NCBI RefSeq assembly: GCF_001522545.3
Contig: NC_031768.1
Span: 7,439,555-7,503,554, forward strand
Source of the DNA: Parus major
Taxonomy: Eukaryota; Chordata; Aves; Passeriformes; Paridae
Reading direction: 5' to 3'
DNA length: 64,000 nt
A program made the translations under genes and the position numbers. Shown one piece after another: positions 13,401-26,544 of this stretch; the first letter of the stretch is position 1, and each line of letters opens with the position of its first letter. Below the pieces are notes generated by a model that was given only the letters and a program-made list of their open reading frames with translations, made no database searches and was not told the origin of the DNA.

Positions 13401-16400
13401 TGAGAATGGAGCTTTTTGTATTTTTGACTGCCTTTTAATGAATGAAAAGTGAAAAATTCAAAGCTTTTCTGCATGGTACTGATTTCCACATTTGACACCT
13501 GGGATTAATTCTGCAGGCTTACTGTGTGTGGATGCCCCTCCACATCTCCAGGAGCACAGCACCCAGCCCAAGGTGCTGCTGTGTCCCTGCTTCCTGGGGA
13601 TATTGTCTCATCACAGCCAGGAAGAAAAACAAAACAACAATCCAAGCAGGCATCTGCAGAATTGGCTTCTAGACTTAACATTCAGGGTAGGTTACAGCAA
13701 CACCTGACTACCAAACTATTGCATTTGCTAAATATTTAAGCAGACAGTGCAAATAATTGCAGATAAAACCATTTCTTTGTGAGAAAAGAATATGGAGCGG
13801 CAGGCCAGGATCCTGTTTGGCTTATGTTGGGCATATTAAATGAATCTTAGCTGGTGTTGATAAGTCTGTCAATCCACAAGAGGGGGGAAAATGCCTTAAA
13901 GGAAATAAGCAGAGCAGGAAGAAGGAAATCTGTATTCAGGACAGTGCTCTGGGTACTGGATTGCAGCAGTGATGGAGAGAGTGGAGGTGAAAGGGAGATG
14001 CACATACATTCCATAGGCTGTCCTGATTATCAGGCAAGGTGGCTGAGGCACTGTGAGTTGACTTGGAATAGATGTGTAAATAGCAAGTAAATGTTATCCC
14101 TGATCCTTTTATGGTTTTTAATAGCTTTTTTAGATTCAAATGTTGAGAAATATACAGGGAAGCTGACAATGGCATACCTGGAAAAGAGTGGAGAGCAGTC
14201 ACCTCTGTAGTTTCCACGGATGTTGTCTTCAACACAGGGACAATCTTTACCCAAAGGAGCAGAGGGCACTGACAGGGTGGTGTGCTAACACCACTTCTTG
14301 TGCTCTAGCTGAATAAGGGAGCATCTTAAAAAGCATTCAAGTGCAGTTTTGGTTGAGAAGTCAAATGTCTCAGTTAAATCCATGTAGTGCCAGACTTAAT
14401 ATCCCCTGCTGAGAGGCAGGGCCATGCTTGCATGACTGTACAGGCTTCTGCACTGGAGCTGGACAGGAAAACATTTCAGAGTTACTAAGTGCTGTACAAA
14501 AGTAAATATTTAGACATCTATGCATACAAATGCACACTTGATTGGTTTATAAATGTGCTTATGTAGTTAGGCACCTGCTCTTAAATCAGTGTAAACCTTA
14601 ACAAAATCCTCCTGGAAATCCCACCAAGCTTGGTGGGTTTTTTTCCTTTTTCCATTCTATAGGATCCAGCCCACTGACTGAGGCCTTGTGTACTTGTGAG
14701 GCTCAGTTCCCTCTGAAGATGGAATGGAGGCTTCTGCATCATGTAAATACCTTTTATTTTCTTTGTTTTCAGCCACCTGGAAAAGAGATCAAATAGAAGA
14801 TAAGGCAGAGAATCTCTAACAGGGCAGCACTTGTCTGGCTGCCCATGTCAGCCTATGGCCACAACTCCCTTCCTCATCCATTGCTTCAAGACTTTACACA
14901 GTGAGGATAGACAGAAGATGTCCAAGGCAAGGAAGGATCCAGAAAGGTGGTGGCATTTCCAGGGTGATAAAGGAGCACAGCTCCTGCATCAGTCCTGGCC
15001 ATGTCTCACTGTCACAGGCTCAAAACCACTTGAATGGGCTGGACATGTTCTGCACAGCCCTGGCACAAAGCAAGCTCATGTAGTTTGCCAGTGATGTTGA
15101 CCCATGAGGTCCTACAGGGAGCAGTATTATCTGGAGGAATGGGGGGCAATAATGTTTGACCTGGCAGGGATGTTCACAAGTCATTCTAGAGGCTCCCAGA
15201 TTCACAGTAATGAGGTTTCTGGTGCAACTGGCAAATTTTCCTTTTAATTTTCTCCTTCTTCTACCTTAACTGAGGTAACCTTGGACTTACACATATGCAA
15301 TAAGCTCTAGACTCAGTCAGTGGACTGACTGTCAACCACAGTCAGGTGACATCCTGGCCTACTTTATATGTGAGCAGCATCTCACAGCTGAATAAATGGT
15401 TGATTATGAGCAATCTCTATAGAGCAGTCTGTGGAGACTGTTCTACCTGTGACTGATAGGCACACTGTGCCCCTTCCTCACCACCTGAGGGATTTGCACT
15501 TGACCAGAGTTAAAAGTGGATTTATGAATTCCAAACTTTGTTATTGTAATTCCCTATTCCTGCATATACAAGTGCCAAGTTTAGAGAAAAAATCGATTTA
15601 GAACATCACATCTTCTCAAAAGATGCCTGCAACCAACAATACTTCATCCTTTATATCTTATTCTCAACTCTGCTGCTACCCTGAATACTGAAAAACAAAT
15701 TGAGAAATCCTATTTTCCTTTCCAGTGCTCTTCAGGGGAGTGCATAATGTACCCAAGGGCTGGCTAGACTGTGTGTCATTTGGATCTCCTGAACACCTCC
15801 AGTGGTCAACTATAAAGTTTGTGTCAGAGCAAACTTTCAGAAGAGAACAGGTACAAGCCACACTTGATTTGAAGGGAAATTTGAGACAATTTCTTTAGTT
15901 CTAATCCAGCTATTTATAAGTTGTGACAGACACCTGGACTCCTGTGATGAGTGCTGAAGAGTCACAAATTTTAAAAAGGCGAGGAGAAACTGTACATATA
16001 CAAAACCCACAAGTATGGACACACATTTCCAAGCATTCTTCAAAAAGCTGCTCTGTCTACCTCATACCATAATACAACCTTATCCTCTGGACCTATCACA
16101 CAAAGGTTTGAACTAACTCAGAAACAAAAGGGGAGGACTGCTGCAAGGTCAGGAGCACTAAATACTTACTGCAAACACCACTGATAATTAAACACTGATA
16201 AATTAAATTAAATTAATTTTTTTTTTGTCAGAATTTGTCCATTTAATAACACATATGCCTTTCTTCAATCAGTTGAATTCCAGCTGTATATGCCTCATCC
16301 TGAAGAGCAAAGCTGTCAGCATAATGGGCACATTTCATCTCTGGGGTGATGTGGCAAATTTCAAAGGAGCATCAAAATCCTTCCTGAACTGCAGAGTTCA

Positions 16401-19400
16401 CCTCATGCTCCCATGTACAGAAGTCCCAGGGTTCAGTGGTGTGGCAAGGGGCCAGTGGCTCAGCATGTGTCTTCCATGGAGAAAAAGTCATACCTGAGAG
16501 GATACAACCAATATGAACTCTGAAATTACACTTCCAGACTTGCTCTTGCAAAAGGGAAGTTTCTCCTGCCTTGAATTATCTGAAGGCCAGAAACTCAGGT
16601 GCACAGTCCCTGGAGGGTCCATTGATTGTTTTAAAAGGCTCCATGAAAGGTAATTATCAAAAGATTCATTATGGGGAAAAAATCCTTAGGGATCTGAAAA
16701 CTGAAAAGGCAAAGGATAAAAGTCACAGGTTTAGTCTTCTACCTTCTTCATCCTTTCTTGAAGGCTCTACTAGCAAGGTCTAGAAATGCTTTTGATTATC
16801 TCCAAAAATGACAGAAGATGAAGGCACTCAGCACCTTGCACAATCAGGTACTTAATGTCCTTACCCTCCCTGGGGCTCTGCTGCTGACAGCAAATGAACT
16901 GATAGCTCCTGCTGCTCCCACCAGCCTGGTTCTGTGTGTCATCCACCTACACACACATTCATTCTCTCCCTCATGATTTATTCATTCAATTTATTTATTT
17001 ATGTAGGTCATTTTCAGTAGTAGTTTTACAAATAATGGCAGAAGTGAAAAAAGAGGAAGACAGAAACAAAGTTAAGGAGAGAGCTGGTGGCACACAGGGA
17101 ATGGCAGGGGGGGAATCTACTCTACTGAAAACAAGACCTACTCTAGAGGACTGCTCCTCATTTTGTCCTCAGGCAGAGCCTGAGCAAATTCCAAGTGACA
17201 TCAGCTTCACCAGCCTTTGGCACTGACTTCCCACAGCCAATCCACCTGGTGCTCATACCCTGGTCTTACATGGTCTTTCTGATTGCACTTGAGGCCTTCT
17301 GGAGCTCTCTGAAGGCTTCTTCGGCATTTAGAGACAACAGTTTCAGTTTTCCAGGCATTTAGTCATTAATTGTTGTAAAGCTTTGGTCACAGGTGTCTTT
17401 GCAGTAAAGAACATACCTATTTATATTGCCTAACCTCTGTGTCTAAACTAGATTACTTCCTTTTGTTTCCTTTTTATCCACCCTCTAAAGAAACTCCGTT
17501 ATCTACACTGAACCCACAGGAACTCCAGGGAAATCACTTTCCTAAGGATATAATCAGACATGGTAAGCTGATCTTAAGGCTTTCTGTCACTGAAAGAAGC
17601 AGTCTTGTTCCTTCACCATGTGTGCTTCTTCCTGTCATCTTCTTCTTCCTTCCCCTAATTCTACCTGTTTCCCACCCATGCTTCCTTACTTTTGACACTT
17701 ACCTGACCCCTCACTGAGCAGATTTAGCTCACTGAACTGACAGAAAATAAATCCAGAGAAGTAAAGGACAGTTTTCTGATGGGTTAATGAGCTGCATCAG
17801 CTCAATGAATATGAAAGTCAGCCCAAGGGTGAGTCAGGATCATGTAGGAGGGAGTGTGAAGAGCAAGGAAGATTGACCCTTTTCACAGTAGAAAGTGATC
17901 AAAAGAGCTCAGTTTGTCTCCACTAATGGTATCCTTAGGTGGGAATATAAAGTAGATGCCTGGAATCAGACAGAATTTATCCTTGCTGTTCTGGCTCTGC
18001 AGTAATGAATTTATATTTCATTTTCTTTCTCTTCTGTGCTCAGCTGGCATGTTCTAACACAATTCATAGCCTGAGAGTGTTACAGAGACCCCCTTCAAGC
18101 ACAGCATCTCTACACTGCTAAGAAAATCTGTCTCTCAGATGTTTCACAAATACAGGAAGCACTGAAAACCATTAGGTATCAACTGTGACCTGCCCTGTTA
18201 TGGACTCTAGTGGAGAAGCACATAATGGGAGCTAAGAGCAGCACAGTTTTCAGACTGTGAAAGTCAAACTGTGACTGAAGTGAAATGAAACCTTGGCTGC
18301 TCCATTTTTTGATACCTTCAGACCAAGACAGGGCCCTTTCTTCCTGACATGCTGTGCCAAGCACAAGGTACATGACATGTTATGCTCAGCAACACTGTTA
18401 GTTCAGTGAAATTTAAGGTTCTGTGATATATTGGAGGTGAAAGAAAATAATCTCATATTCCATAACTCTGTAAAGCACGGATTACACAAAGGAAAAAAAA
18501 TATATATATACCAAAGCAATACTTTTTAGTTAATAAGTACAACCAATTCCCAAGAACCAGTTGTTCTTCCAAAAAAAAGAGGACTTCTCCCTACATCCTT
18601 CACTTTGGATTAGTAAGCCTCATCTGACAGGAAGAGAGCTCCTTTGCTTTTGGTCTGTGGACATGAGCACCAAACCAGCAATTACAGCAATTGCAGGTGT
18701 CCTCTGTTTTTAGAGAAGTAATTTTTGAATGCACATGTAGCATCTCAGCATTCTCCTAGCAATATTCTGGAAATGCTTTTGTCACTTCTGCTTCTCCCAT
18801 GGTGTAAGAAATTATGTGCTCTACCCCAGACTTTCCTGCTCAGGCTGTGATGGAAGCACAAGCAGAATGTGCATCAAAGGGTTACACACCACGTGGAGAC
18901 CTTCAAAGCCCTCAAAATATAATCTCTATTCTGATTGCAAAATCTGTGGAAGATATTTTATTTCAACAAGGGCCTCAGCCTCTCTTCATGGTTTAAGGAG
19001 AAATATTTTCATTTCCTATCTTTACATTCAGATTGCATGCAGACAAATCCAGTCTGAACTACAGCTATTGAAGTGCCTGCCCTGGCAATGGTCTGTCAGT
19101 CTTTTTTTTAAGGAATCTTTTTGTAAGACTGCTTGATCCAGAGTCCTCCAGCGGTCTAATCAGCCTCCTAATTAGCTTTCATCCCCATCAGCCATGACCA
19201 GTTACGGATTGCATTTCTCCTGCCTCGATTTAAAACTAGTCTAGCTTCCTACAGTTCCTTCATTTGTCTTTCTCTTTTTTGTTTTTTTTTTTTTTATCTC
19301 CTGAGTTAAAATTTGTAACAAGTTTCTACCCATGGTCCAGGATTTGTGTAAATAGTGTACTATTATAGTGTACTATTATAGTGTACTCTGCTTCTGTAGC

Positions 19401-19725
19401 AAGTTGGTTTCCTGTTCAATATCACCCACACTAAGGAAACCACATCTCTTCAGAGATGCACCCATTTTAAGAAAAGTTATTTTTAGGCTGTAGAAGACTA
19501 TTAGTCGTTGAGACAAAGGGCTCAGGTAAGTCCTTAAAAAATTAGGAGAGAAGGGAAAGCCTTCTGACATACTGAGAGGCTGATGGGAGAAATACCATTT
19601 GCAGGTTGCTCTGCATAGGAGAATTAAATTAATTATTATTTCAAGATAGTTTGGAAGTTTCTGTGTTTAAAAATGAAACAGTGTTCTGAAGGACTAAGCA
19701 GACTAATGGGTGAAATTGTTGTGGG
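4437..19725. other. Intergenic, no gene recognised
   Basis: No splice-consistent coding chain, RNA gene or named repeat was seen. 9100-9560 is more GC-rich than its surroundings and holds a 191-codon minus-strand frame I do not trust. A 13-bp tandem repeat lies at 19353-19387. 18498-18511 is a short A/TA run. Confidence 0.55.
19353..19387. repeat. 13-bp tandem repeat (2.7 copies)
   Basis: Unit TAGTGTACTATTA twice without change, then TAGTGTACT. Confidence 0.85.
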
Positions 19726-19919
19726 CTACAGGACAGGCTTTTCTACTTCAGGGTGGGCAGGGAGGATGACATCCCCCATCTTCAGTGCTCTTTGCCACTT
19801 CTCCTGCATGTTCTGAATATTGTGATTTATGGCTCTTATCGCAGGCGAGATGAATGCCCTGGCCAGGTTGATCCCTGCCTTGGGGATGTGCTGTGAGCAC
19901 AGCTGGACACCTCCACTGC
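19726..19919 (-). CDS. Unidentified coding-like reading frame (possible terminal exon)
   Basis: The minus strand, from a candidate acceptor ACACACAG at 19920-19927, reads SGGVQLCSQHIPKAGINLAR, then AFISPAIRAINHNIQNMQEK, ending KPVL and TAG at 19726-19728. That is about 64 codons with a helical, protein-like composition. No family is recognised and no partner exon was found. Other frames are also open, which weakens the case. Confidence 0.2.
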
Positions 19920-19927
19920 CTGTGTGT

Positions 19928-22033
19928 GTGCACATGCACAGGGGCTGCAGTCACATCTTCCCCTTCGGGCTGGATGCAGCTCAGAGCACAGGAAGAGTCC
20001 GAGTCCTCCCATGTAAAACACACAGAGCTGATAAACACCTGCCATGTCGTTCACTTGTCCTTTCTCTCCCCTTTTCAAGATGTGGGGATACAATTTGCCA
20101 GCACAGAGAATTTCAATGACACAATTTCCTCATGCAGTGTAATGTTACAAACAAGGAAGTGACATGATACAAACCTAAGTTGGGAACCTCTTCAGCAGAG
20201 AATCTTCAGGGTGAAATGAAGGGACAGCTCAAGATAAGAGCTCAGACCCAGCACTCTCTGGGGAAGTCTTCATTGTTTTCCTGTCACATTCTAGACTGAC
20301 AAATACCTCTTGTACATACAAATTTGTTGCTCTTTTCTGACAGCAATTAAGATAGAACTTATTTGCATGAAGAAAAGGGTCTGACCAGCTATTCTGGCAG
20401 CAGACATTTTGCACTACAGGACTATGTGGTCTCTTTTTACCTTTTAGAAACAGATTAGGCTACAATGCAGAAGGACACTGTTTGTGCAGTATGAAAGGAT
20501 CTATCCAAGGAAAGGTACAGAATAATCAGCTTTAAGTAAACATTTCCCTGATTTTAACAACTTTCCCATATACACAACCCATCCCTAGGAATGTTAGTTT
20601 TTTTTATCTACATTCTAGCAAGTCAAAGGAACAGGAATTGGTCTGAGTTTTCATTCCTTGTTTTATACCAGAAAATGTTCAGTTCTTATCTCTTGATGTA
20701 CTAGTATTTTATGTACTGTACCTCTGACTAGCACTTTACAAGATGTGACAGAGAAGGAGGATTCTTTGTGTACATCTTTGTAAGATAACATATTATACAT
20801 TTATGAAAAAAAAAAATCTTCAAAAAGACCACTCTATATTTCTGCTCCAAACTACTGGTAAGTCTAGTTCATATGCTTGTGCAGGAAACAAGTTTCCAAA
20901 GGCCTGTTCCAGAGAGCCCTGATTAGATAACATGTAAAGGAGAGAAATCATGGGCTAGAGGACTTTGTTTTCACTTGCTGCTCATTAGAGGCAGCCCAGA
21001 GCTAACCTAAGCCTCCTGGCTGGGAGATACAGGATAAAACCAGGCACAGACAAAATAGCACAGTTTACACTTGATACAGCTGTACCATGGGTTCCCACAC
21101 CATCAAAAAATAATAAGCCACCAAAGGAAGAGGCACTGTCTTCAAAAGCCTCAAATCCTTGCACGCAAATTGCTGCAGACAAGTACTTGGGGGGATTCTT
21201 GCATTGTTAAGCTGGCCAAGAAAAGCACCCTTAGTCTATGAAGGTGACTCTACCCTCCTACAGTTTCAGACAGGAAATTAGACCAAGCTCTTCTCCTGCT
21301 GCAGAGGATGAGACAGGCAAGTGGTGGAGGCAGGTCTTAACCAGTTTCACCCTGACTGGTCTTAGAGCTCTCTTAAGCCTAATTAAGAAGGCCACCTTAG
21401 AGGGGGGAAGAAAGAAGAGTGTCCATGTGTATCTAATATAATTTCTAAATTAATTTAGTTAAATCAGTATGTGTTATGTGAGCAAGGCTTATTGTCAGAA
21501 AGCTAATTCTTAATTAAAATGAGAAATAGAGTGGTATTATCTATTACGAAGAAGACATGGGCTGAAACTACTACTGATGTGCATGATTTCTTCTAAAAAT
21601 ACCAGAATGCAAGGATTAGGTACAAGTGAGTTAATAAGGTGTTGTACTGTACTCTGAAGGCTGCTTAAAATTAGCTGTAAATGTGTTTTTGCTTGTCCTA
21701 AATGCATTGCAGACAGACAGAATTATTTTCTTCTCTCTCAGTCTTTCTTTGAGCTGTCATACTCTGACAAGTCTAGGTCTGTAGGCACTAGAAGGAGAGA
21801 GATCACTCTGTTGTTGCTCTTCTTTCCAATCTTGCTCTCAAGCCTGAAGGAATCAGTTCCAGTAAGTGACATTCCGAGGTGAAGCGCAGTCATTTCCCCA
21901 CAAATTTATTTTGTTTGCACTACGGTGCCATTGGGCAGTGCTGTGCCTTCTGGTGAAAGCACATTTTCACAAAAAGCACCCACTTTCAGGATCAAATCAC
22001 TTCTTATAAACCAATCAAACAAAAGATAGGAGG
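19928..22033. other. Intergenic, nothing recognised
   Basis: Between the candidate minus-strand exon and the LTR there is no reading frame with family resemblance and no repeat that I can name. Confidence 0.5.
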
Positions 22034-22039
22034 GGCTAC
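22034..22039. repeat. Left target-site duplication of the solo LTR
   Basis: GGCTAC immediately before the TG start of the LTR; identical to 22561-22566. Confidence 0.82.
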
Positions 22040-22560
22040 TGTTGCTTTGTGCCACAGCTCAGTCATGTCCAGGGAGGTGCAGCCACCGGTGTCCGACGTG
22101 GGAAATCAAGGAGACAGGTTTCTGTTTGGTTAAACTCGGGAATCCAGTTAGTGGGCACCACCAACACAGGATTTAACTAAGCATAAACCAGAGACTAAGA
22201 ACTAAGAACAAAGGCAGGGTGGTGGGTTTTATGGGGTAGAGCAAGGGTGGAGTTTAGGGTCTGGGTCCAATAGGGATACAGCAAAGAAAAAGTCTCAGGG
22301 GTACAAACTAATAGGGGTACAATAGGAGGGGTTATTAAAGTAAATTCAGCATACATTAGCAACATAAGAAGGTAGAACACTTTTGGCTGATACTTTATAA
22401 GGGATTTGGGGGTGGAGTAATTCTTCCCGGGTTTATAGGGCACATCCCCCAAGGCAGAGGGATGGAGTCCACTCCTCCCGGGACTTAAAGGCACGCCACT
22501 CACCTCAACACTGCCCGTCTAAAACCAAATCCCCGCCTCTTTGGGTGGGGGCACTCCACA
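22040..22560 (-). mobile_element. Solo LTR of an ERVK-like endogenous retrovirus
   Basis: A 521-bp block starts with TG and ends with CA, and is flanked on both sides by the identical hexamer GGCTAC. A 6-bp target-site duplication is typical of class II (ERVK, betaretrovirus-like) insertion. No internal retroviral genes are present, so it is a solo LTR left by recombination. Minus orientation is inferred from an ATTGG (inverted CCAAT) at 22267-22271 followed by a CCATAAAACC TATA-like box at about 22225-22235 on that strand. Family and orientation are less certain than the boundaries. Confidence 0.82.
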
Positions 22561-22566
22561 GGCTAC
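22561..22566. repeat. Right target-site duplication of the solo LTR
   Basis: GGCTAC immediately after the CA end of the LTR; identical to 22034-22039. Confidence 0.82.
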
Positions 22567-25500
22567 AGCTCTCCTGGCTAAACTCCCATTGAAAATAAAA
22601 TATTGCTAGGATTTACTGAGATTCCGTGTCTTCTGTATTCCACAGCTGTGCAGAAAGGTAACAATTTTTAGCATTTTGCACAGCACTGCAACTAGCCACA
22701 GGCTGTTAATTACTTCTGCAATCAGCAGGGCAGGGAATCTTCTACGCTTAACTATAAGCTGCATGAATTGTGAGCTACATGCAGTTCTCAGGATGTGGTC
22801 TGTGCCCCACAAAAATCTCTAAACAACTCTCAGCTAGGTGCTGCCTGGCCCCACGCAAAGGATTTCATGTCCCTCTGGCACAACAGGATGTATTTAGTTA
22901 GATGTAAGAGGCTGGCGCTTCCAGATGAACTACAGTCCCTGAAGAGAGGCAATCCCACCCTCAATCTACAATTTCTGATCTTCCAAAGCTGGCACTGGCC
23001 AAAATTACTGCCTGCATGGAAGCCCCATAGCATCTGAGAGCAGCCTGCACCTCTTGCCCACTAGCAAAATTAATAGATAATAAGGTATATAATCTACTAG
23101 AGGACCAGTATTCCTGCACTGCTACAGATATGAATTTGCCTTTTTTGGCTACACTCTTAATTTTTAAGGGACAGTGAATAGTTGCTGGAGTTCACTAAGT
23201 CAACCAAGTTTGTAATCACACAGTTAAACATGTAATCAGCTCTTCAGCCTGGAGCCAAACCTGTTCTGGCATTCTCTTGTCAGAGCTGGCATCTTGGAGC
23301 CTTGTGACAGAGGCAGTGCTTAGATAAGATTCTAACTTCTACAAAAATTGCTGGTTTATCCCTTCTTGGGGGAAAAAAATATCCCAGTCTAGAAGCTGTG
23401 CAAGAGGGAAGTTTCTTGGACAGCATCTTATCCTTCACATCCAAAGTCTGAGCAAAGGATGGCAGCTCAGACACAGTTCAGTGTGTCCTTACTTCTGAGA
23501 GAGAGGGTCAGCATTTAAACCTCATCTGACCACAGCTGAGATCTACAAAGAATTTGCAATTAAGCATGTTCTGGTACCCACCTTTGTCTTTAGAGGAGCA
23601 TGACAGTTTGCACTGTCTGAATGTATTAGCCAGCAGCAGTTAAACACAATCGAGCTGTCTGCTTCTAAGGTCAGGACAGAATACGCCACAGCTGCAGTCC
23701 TTCTCCCACTGGGTATGACTAATCACATCTACTTCCCTCATATTCTCTCCATCTCTTTTAGGTGTTTGCACAGATAAAGTCTTTTTGGCCAGAAGTGCTT
23801 TCATGTTGAAATAAGGGCTCGTTTTGTATTTTTTCAGCACACATGTAATTTTTTTCAAATTCTGAGTAACACCCAGGGATGGTTAGACAGGGAGAAATCC
23901 CAGGGTTTGGAAGGTATTGTCAAATTGTTCAAGTCCATGACTGAACAGTGCAATTCATCACTTTACCCCCATGTGCCTGATGGCCAGATCAGGGGCTCTT
24001 TCTCCTTTGTTAGCTTTTCAAAGATGTGGGGTCCAGAAAGGATGTTACTGTTTTGCTCCCATTTCAGAATTACTTGTGAACAAAGCATTTTTTTACTCAG
24101 AGAAAAAAAATGCAGCTTCTGTGGCTAAAATAGTAAATTGAGTTGTAATTAACTTAATCGCAATAGTAATGAAAATACAGTCTTTTGAGGATAGCAAGGC
24201 CTTTAGCTGGCTTTAGTTCCCATCTGACAGAGATAAATCAATTTAAAATTTACACTGGATATCAACATTGTTAGTAAAGAAGTCCCAGAAGAAGCTCAGA
24301 GTAACACAGCTATGTTCAGTATTTTAAAAAAATAATCCATTTTGCCTTATAATAAGAAAGGGGACCTTTGTAAATTCAAGTAAAATCAAAGATTCTATTT
24401 TATGACTCGGAGAATGTTGCTTTTCTTAGTTTGTTCACAACACATAATTAGAACTGGGGTGTACTTTACTATGCACCACACAAGAAATTCTCTGTCTCAC
24501 TAACCAGAGGGACTGATGGAGAACTCTCAATCTGTTACTAAAGGTCTCCTATCATTCAAAAAAATAGTTGTCAAACTTAATCCCACAGACGAAGCAGATC
24601 AAAAAAGAGACTTCAAATTATAATTTTAAATATAATAAATTGAAGGCTTTTTCTTTTTTAATTGGTTCTATTTGTGATTCTTTTAATAAAAAGAAAAAAA
24701 GCTGAGCACGTGCAGCAGCCAGCTACAAACCCTCTTCCTTTAACATACACACACACAATTTTGCAAAGAATGCTTCATTTTAGATGCCATAAGCCCTGTA
24801 CAATTCACAAAACAGTGATTTGTGGCTTGAAGTACTGGACTGGCAAAAAATTAATTAATTTTAAAAGTGTTTTTAATTAAAAAAATAATAGCTAATGAGA
24901 TACAGGACATAAAACCATTTGTGACTAAAAGGTCGTTGATATTTTTCTACTGGAGTTTCAGCACAGCATTATAGAAGTCTTACATTCATGCAAGTGTTAT
25001 AATGGAAAAGTCTTTTTTCAGTATTGGCATGTGTTTGATCTAATAGTGACACATAAAACATCATTAGAATTTAAATATATATCTTAACTTTTATTGAATT
25101 GTAAGCTCTGTAAGTTTATAATATATAGCACTGCAATTACTGATACTATATGTGGGAAGTCTCCCACATTATATTGGATTCTCTCCTGTGTTCTGAAGAG
25201 AATGAAGAATATCAAAGTCTTATTACTCATAATTTATATAGACATTTGGGTGTAACATTGCTAAACGTCACAACACTATGAACTAAATAATTAACAAAAA
25301 ATGTTTGCACTGTATTTGCATGCACTTTTTTTTTTATTATTTAAAAAAAAATACTTAAATGTCAAGTCCAGGAGGTGCCTGAGTGATGAAACATTTCTCT
25401 CATTTAAAAGCCTGACAGAGAAATGGAATGACCAAGCTCTGAGCCACACAATGACAGGACAGCTCAGAGCCTGCCTTGTAGAGCAGGATATGGTCTGGAC

Positions 25501-25729
25501 TCCCACTGAACATTTGCCCCAGGGTTCCAAGAACAGTAAATGTTTAATTTCCGTGGAAACAGAAAGTCACCTGCTGTCCTTCCCATTAGCTCTATAACCC
25601 TGTCAGCTCCACAGTTAATAGCAACAGGTTTGGATCAACCAACACATGCCTACCCAAAGTCAGGTTCCTGGGCTGTAGGACTACAACCTGTAGGGCTTTT
25701 TACATACAGAGGGGTGCACTGACTTGAAT
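22567..25729. other. Intergenic, nothing recognised
   Basis: AT-rich, especially 24300-25370, with A/T homopolymers. No gene or named element seen. Confidence 0.55.
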
Positions 25730-26215
25730 TATGGAATCACAGAATAAGCTGAATTGGAAGAGACCCCTCAGGATCATTGAGTCCAGCTCCTGGCCCAGCA
25801 CAGGACACCCCAGGAGTCACACCATGTGCTTGAGAGCATTGTCCAAACACTTCTTGAGCTCTGTCAGGTTTGGTGTTGTGACCACTGCCCTGGGGAGCCT
25901 GTTCAGTGCCCAACCACCCTCTGGGGAAAGAGCCTTTTTTAATATCCAGCCTTAACCTCTCCTGACACAACTTCAGGCCATTCCCTTGAGTTCTGTCACT
26001 GGTCATGAGAGAGAAGAGATCTGTACCTGCATCTCCTCTTCCCCTCACGCGGAAGTTGTAACTGCAGTGAGGTCTCCCCTCAGTCTCCCCTCTTCTCCAG
26101 GCTGAACAGACCCAGTGCCCTCAGCTGCTCCTTGTACAGCTTCCCCTCAAGGCCCTTCACCACCCTCATGTCACACTGTGGGGCCCACACTGCACACAGA
26201 GACTGGCTGCAATGC
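25730..26215 (-). mobile_element. CR1 LINE 3' fragment, antisense (left of a pair)
   Basis: Opens with GGAATCACAGAATAAGCTGA and GAGACCCCTCAGGATCATTG, the antisense CR1 tail. It continues with the antisense 3' region, including CTCCAGGCTGAACAGACCCA and CTCAGCTGCTCCTTGTACAG. Its 5' truncation is blurred around 26215. Confidence 0.88.
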
Positions 26216-26346
26216 TGGGCCATCACCCCCATCCCCTGTGTCCCTACCACATCCTCCTGCCAGGCAACACCCTGCCTCCCCTATGGCTCTAAGGCCCTGT
26301 CCATGCTCCATGATGAGCCAGGAAGAGCTGGTCATCAAAACAGATG

Positions 26347-26544
26347 CTTCACTGTGAGGGTGTGAGGCTCGGGCACAGAGAAGTTGTGGATGTCCCATCC
26401 CTGGAAGCATTCAAAACCAAGCTGGATGGAGTTCGGAGTTCTGAGCAACCTGCTCTAGTGAAAGGTGTCCCTGTCTATGGTAGGGGAATGGAACAAGATG
26501 ATCTTTAAGGTCCCTTCCAGCCCAAGCCATTGTGTGATTGTGTG
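26347..26544 (+). mobile_element. CR1 LINE 3' fragment, sense (right of a pair)
   Basis: Reads TTCACTGTGAGGGTG, then GAGAAGTTGTGGATGTCCCA, then GATGATCTTTAAGGTCCCTT, ending in a CCATTGTGTGATTGTGTG tail. It stands head-to-head with the fragment at 25730-26215, so the two 3' ends point outwards. Confidence 0.88.

Noticed and set aside
22040..22560. Retroviral protein genes near the LTR
   Set aside because: No gag, pol or env-like frame lies between or beside the target duplications. Only the LTR remains.
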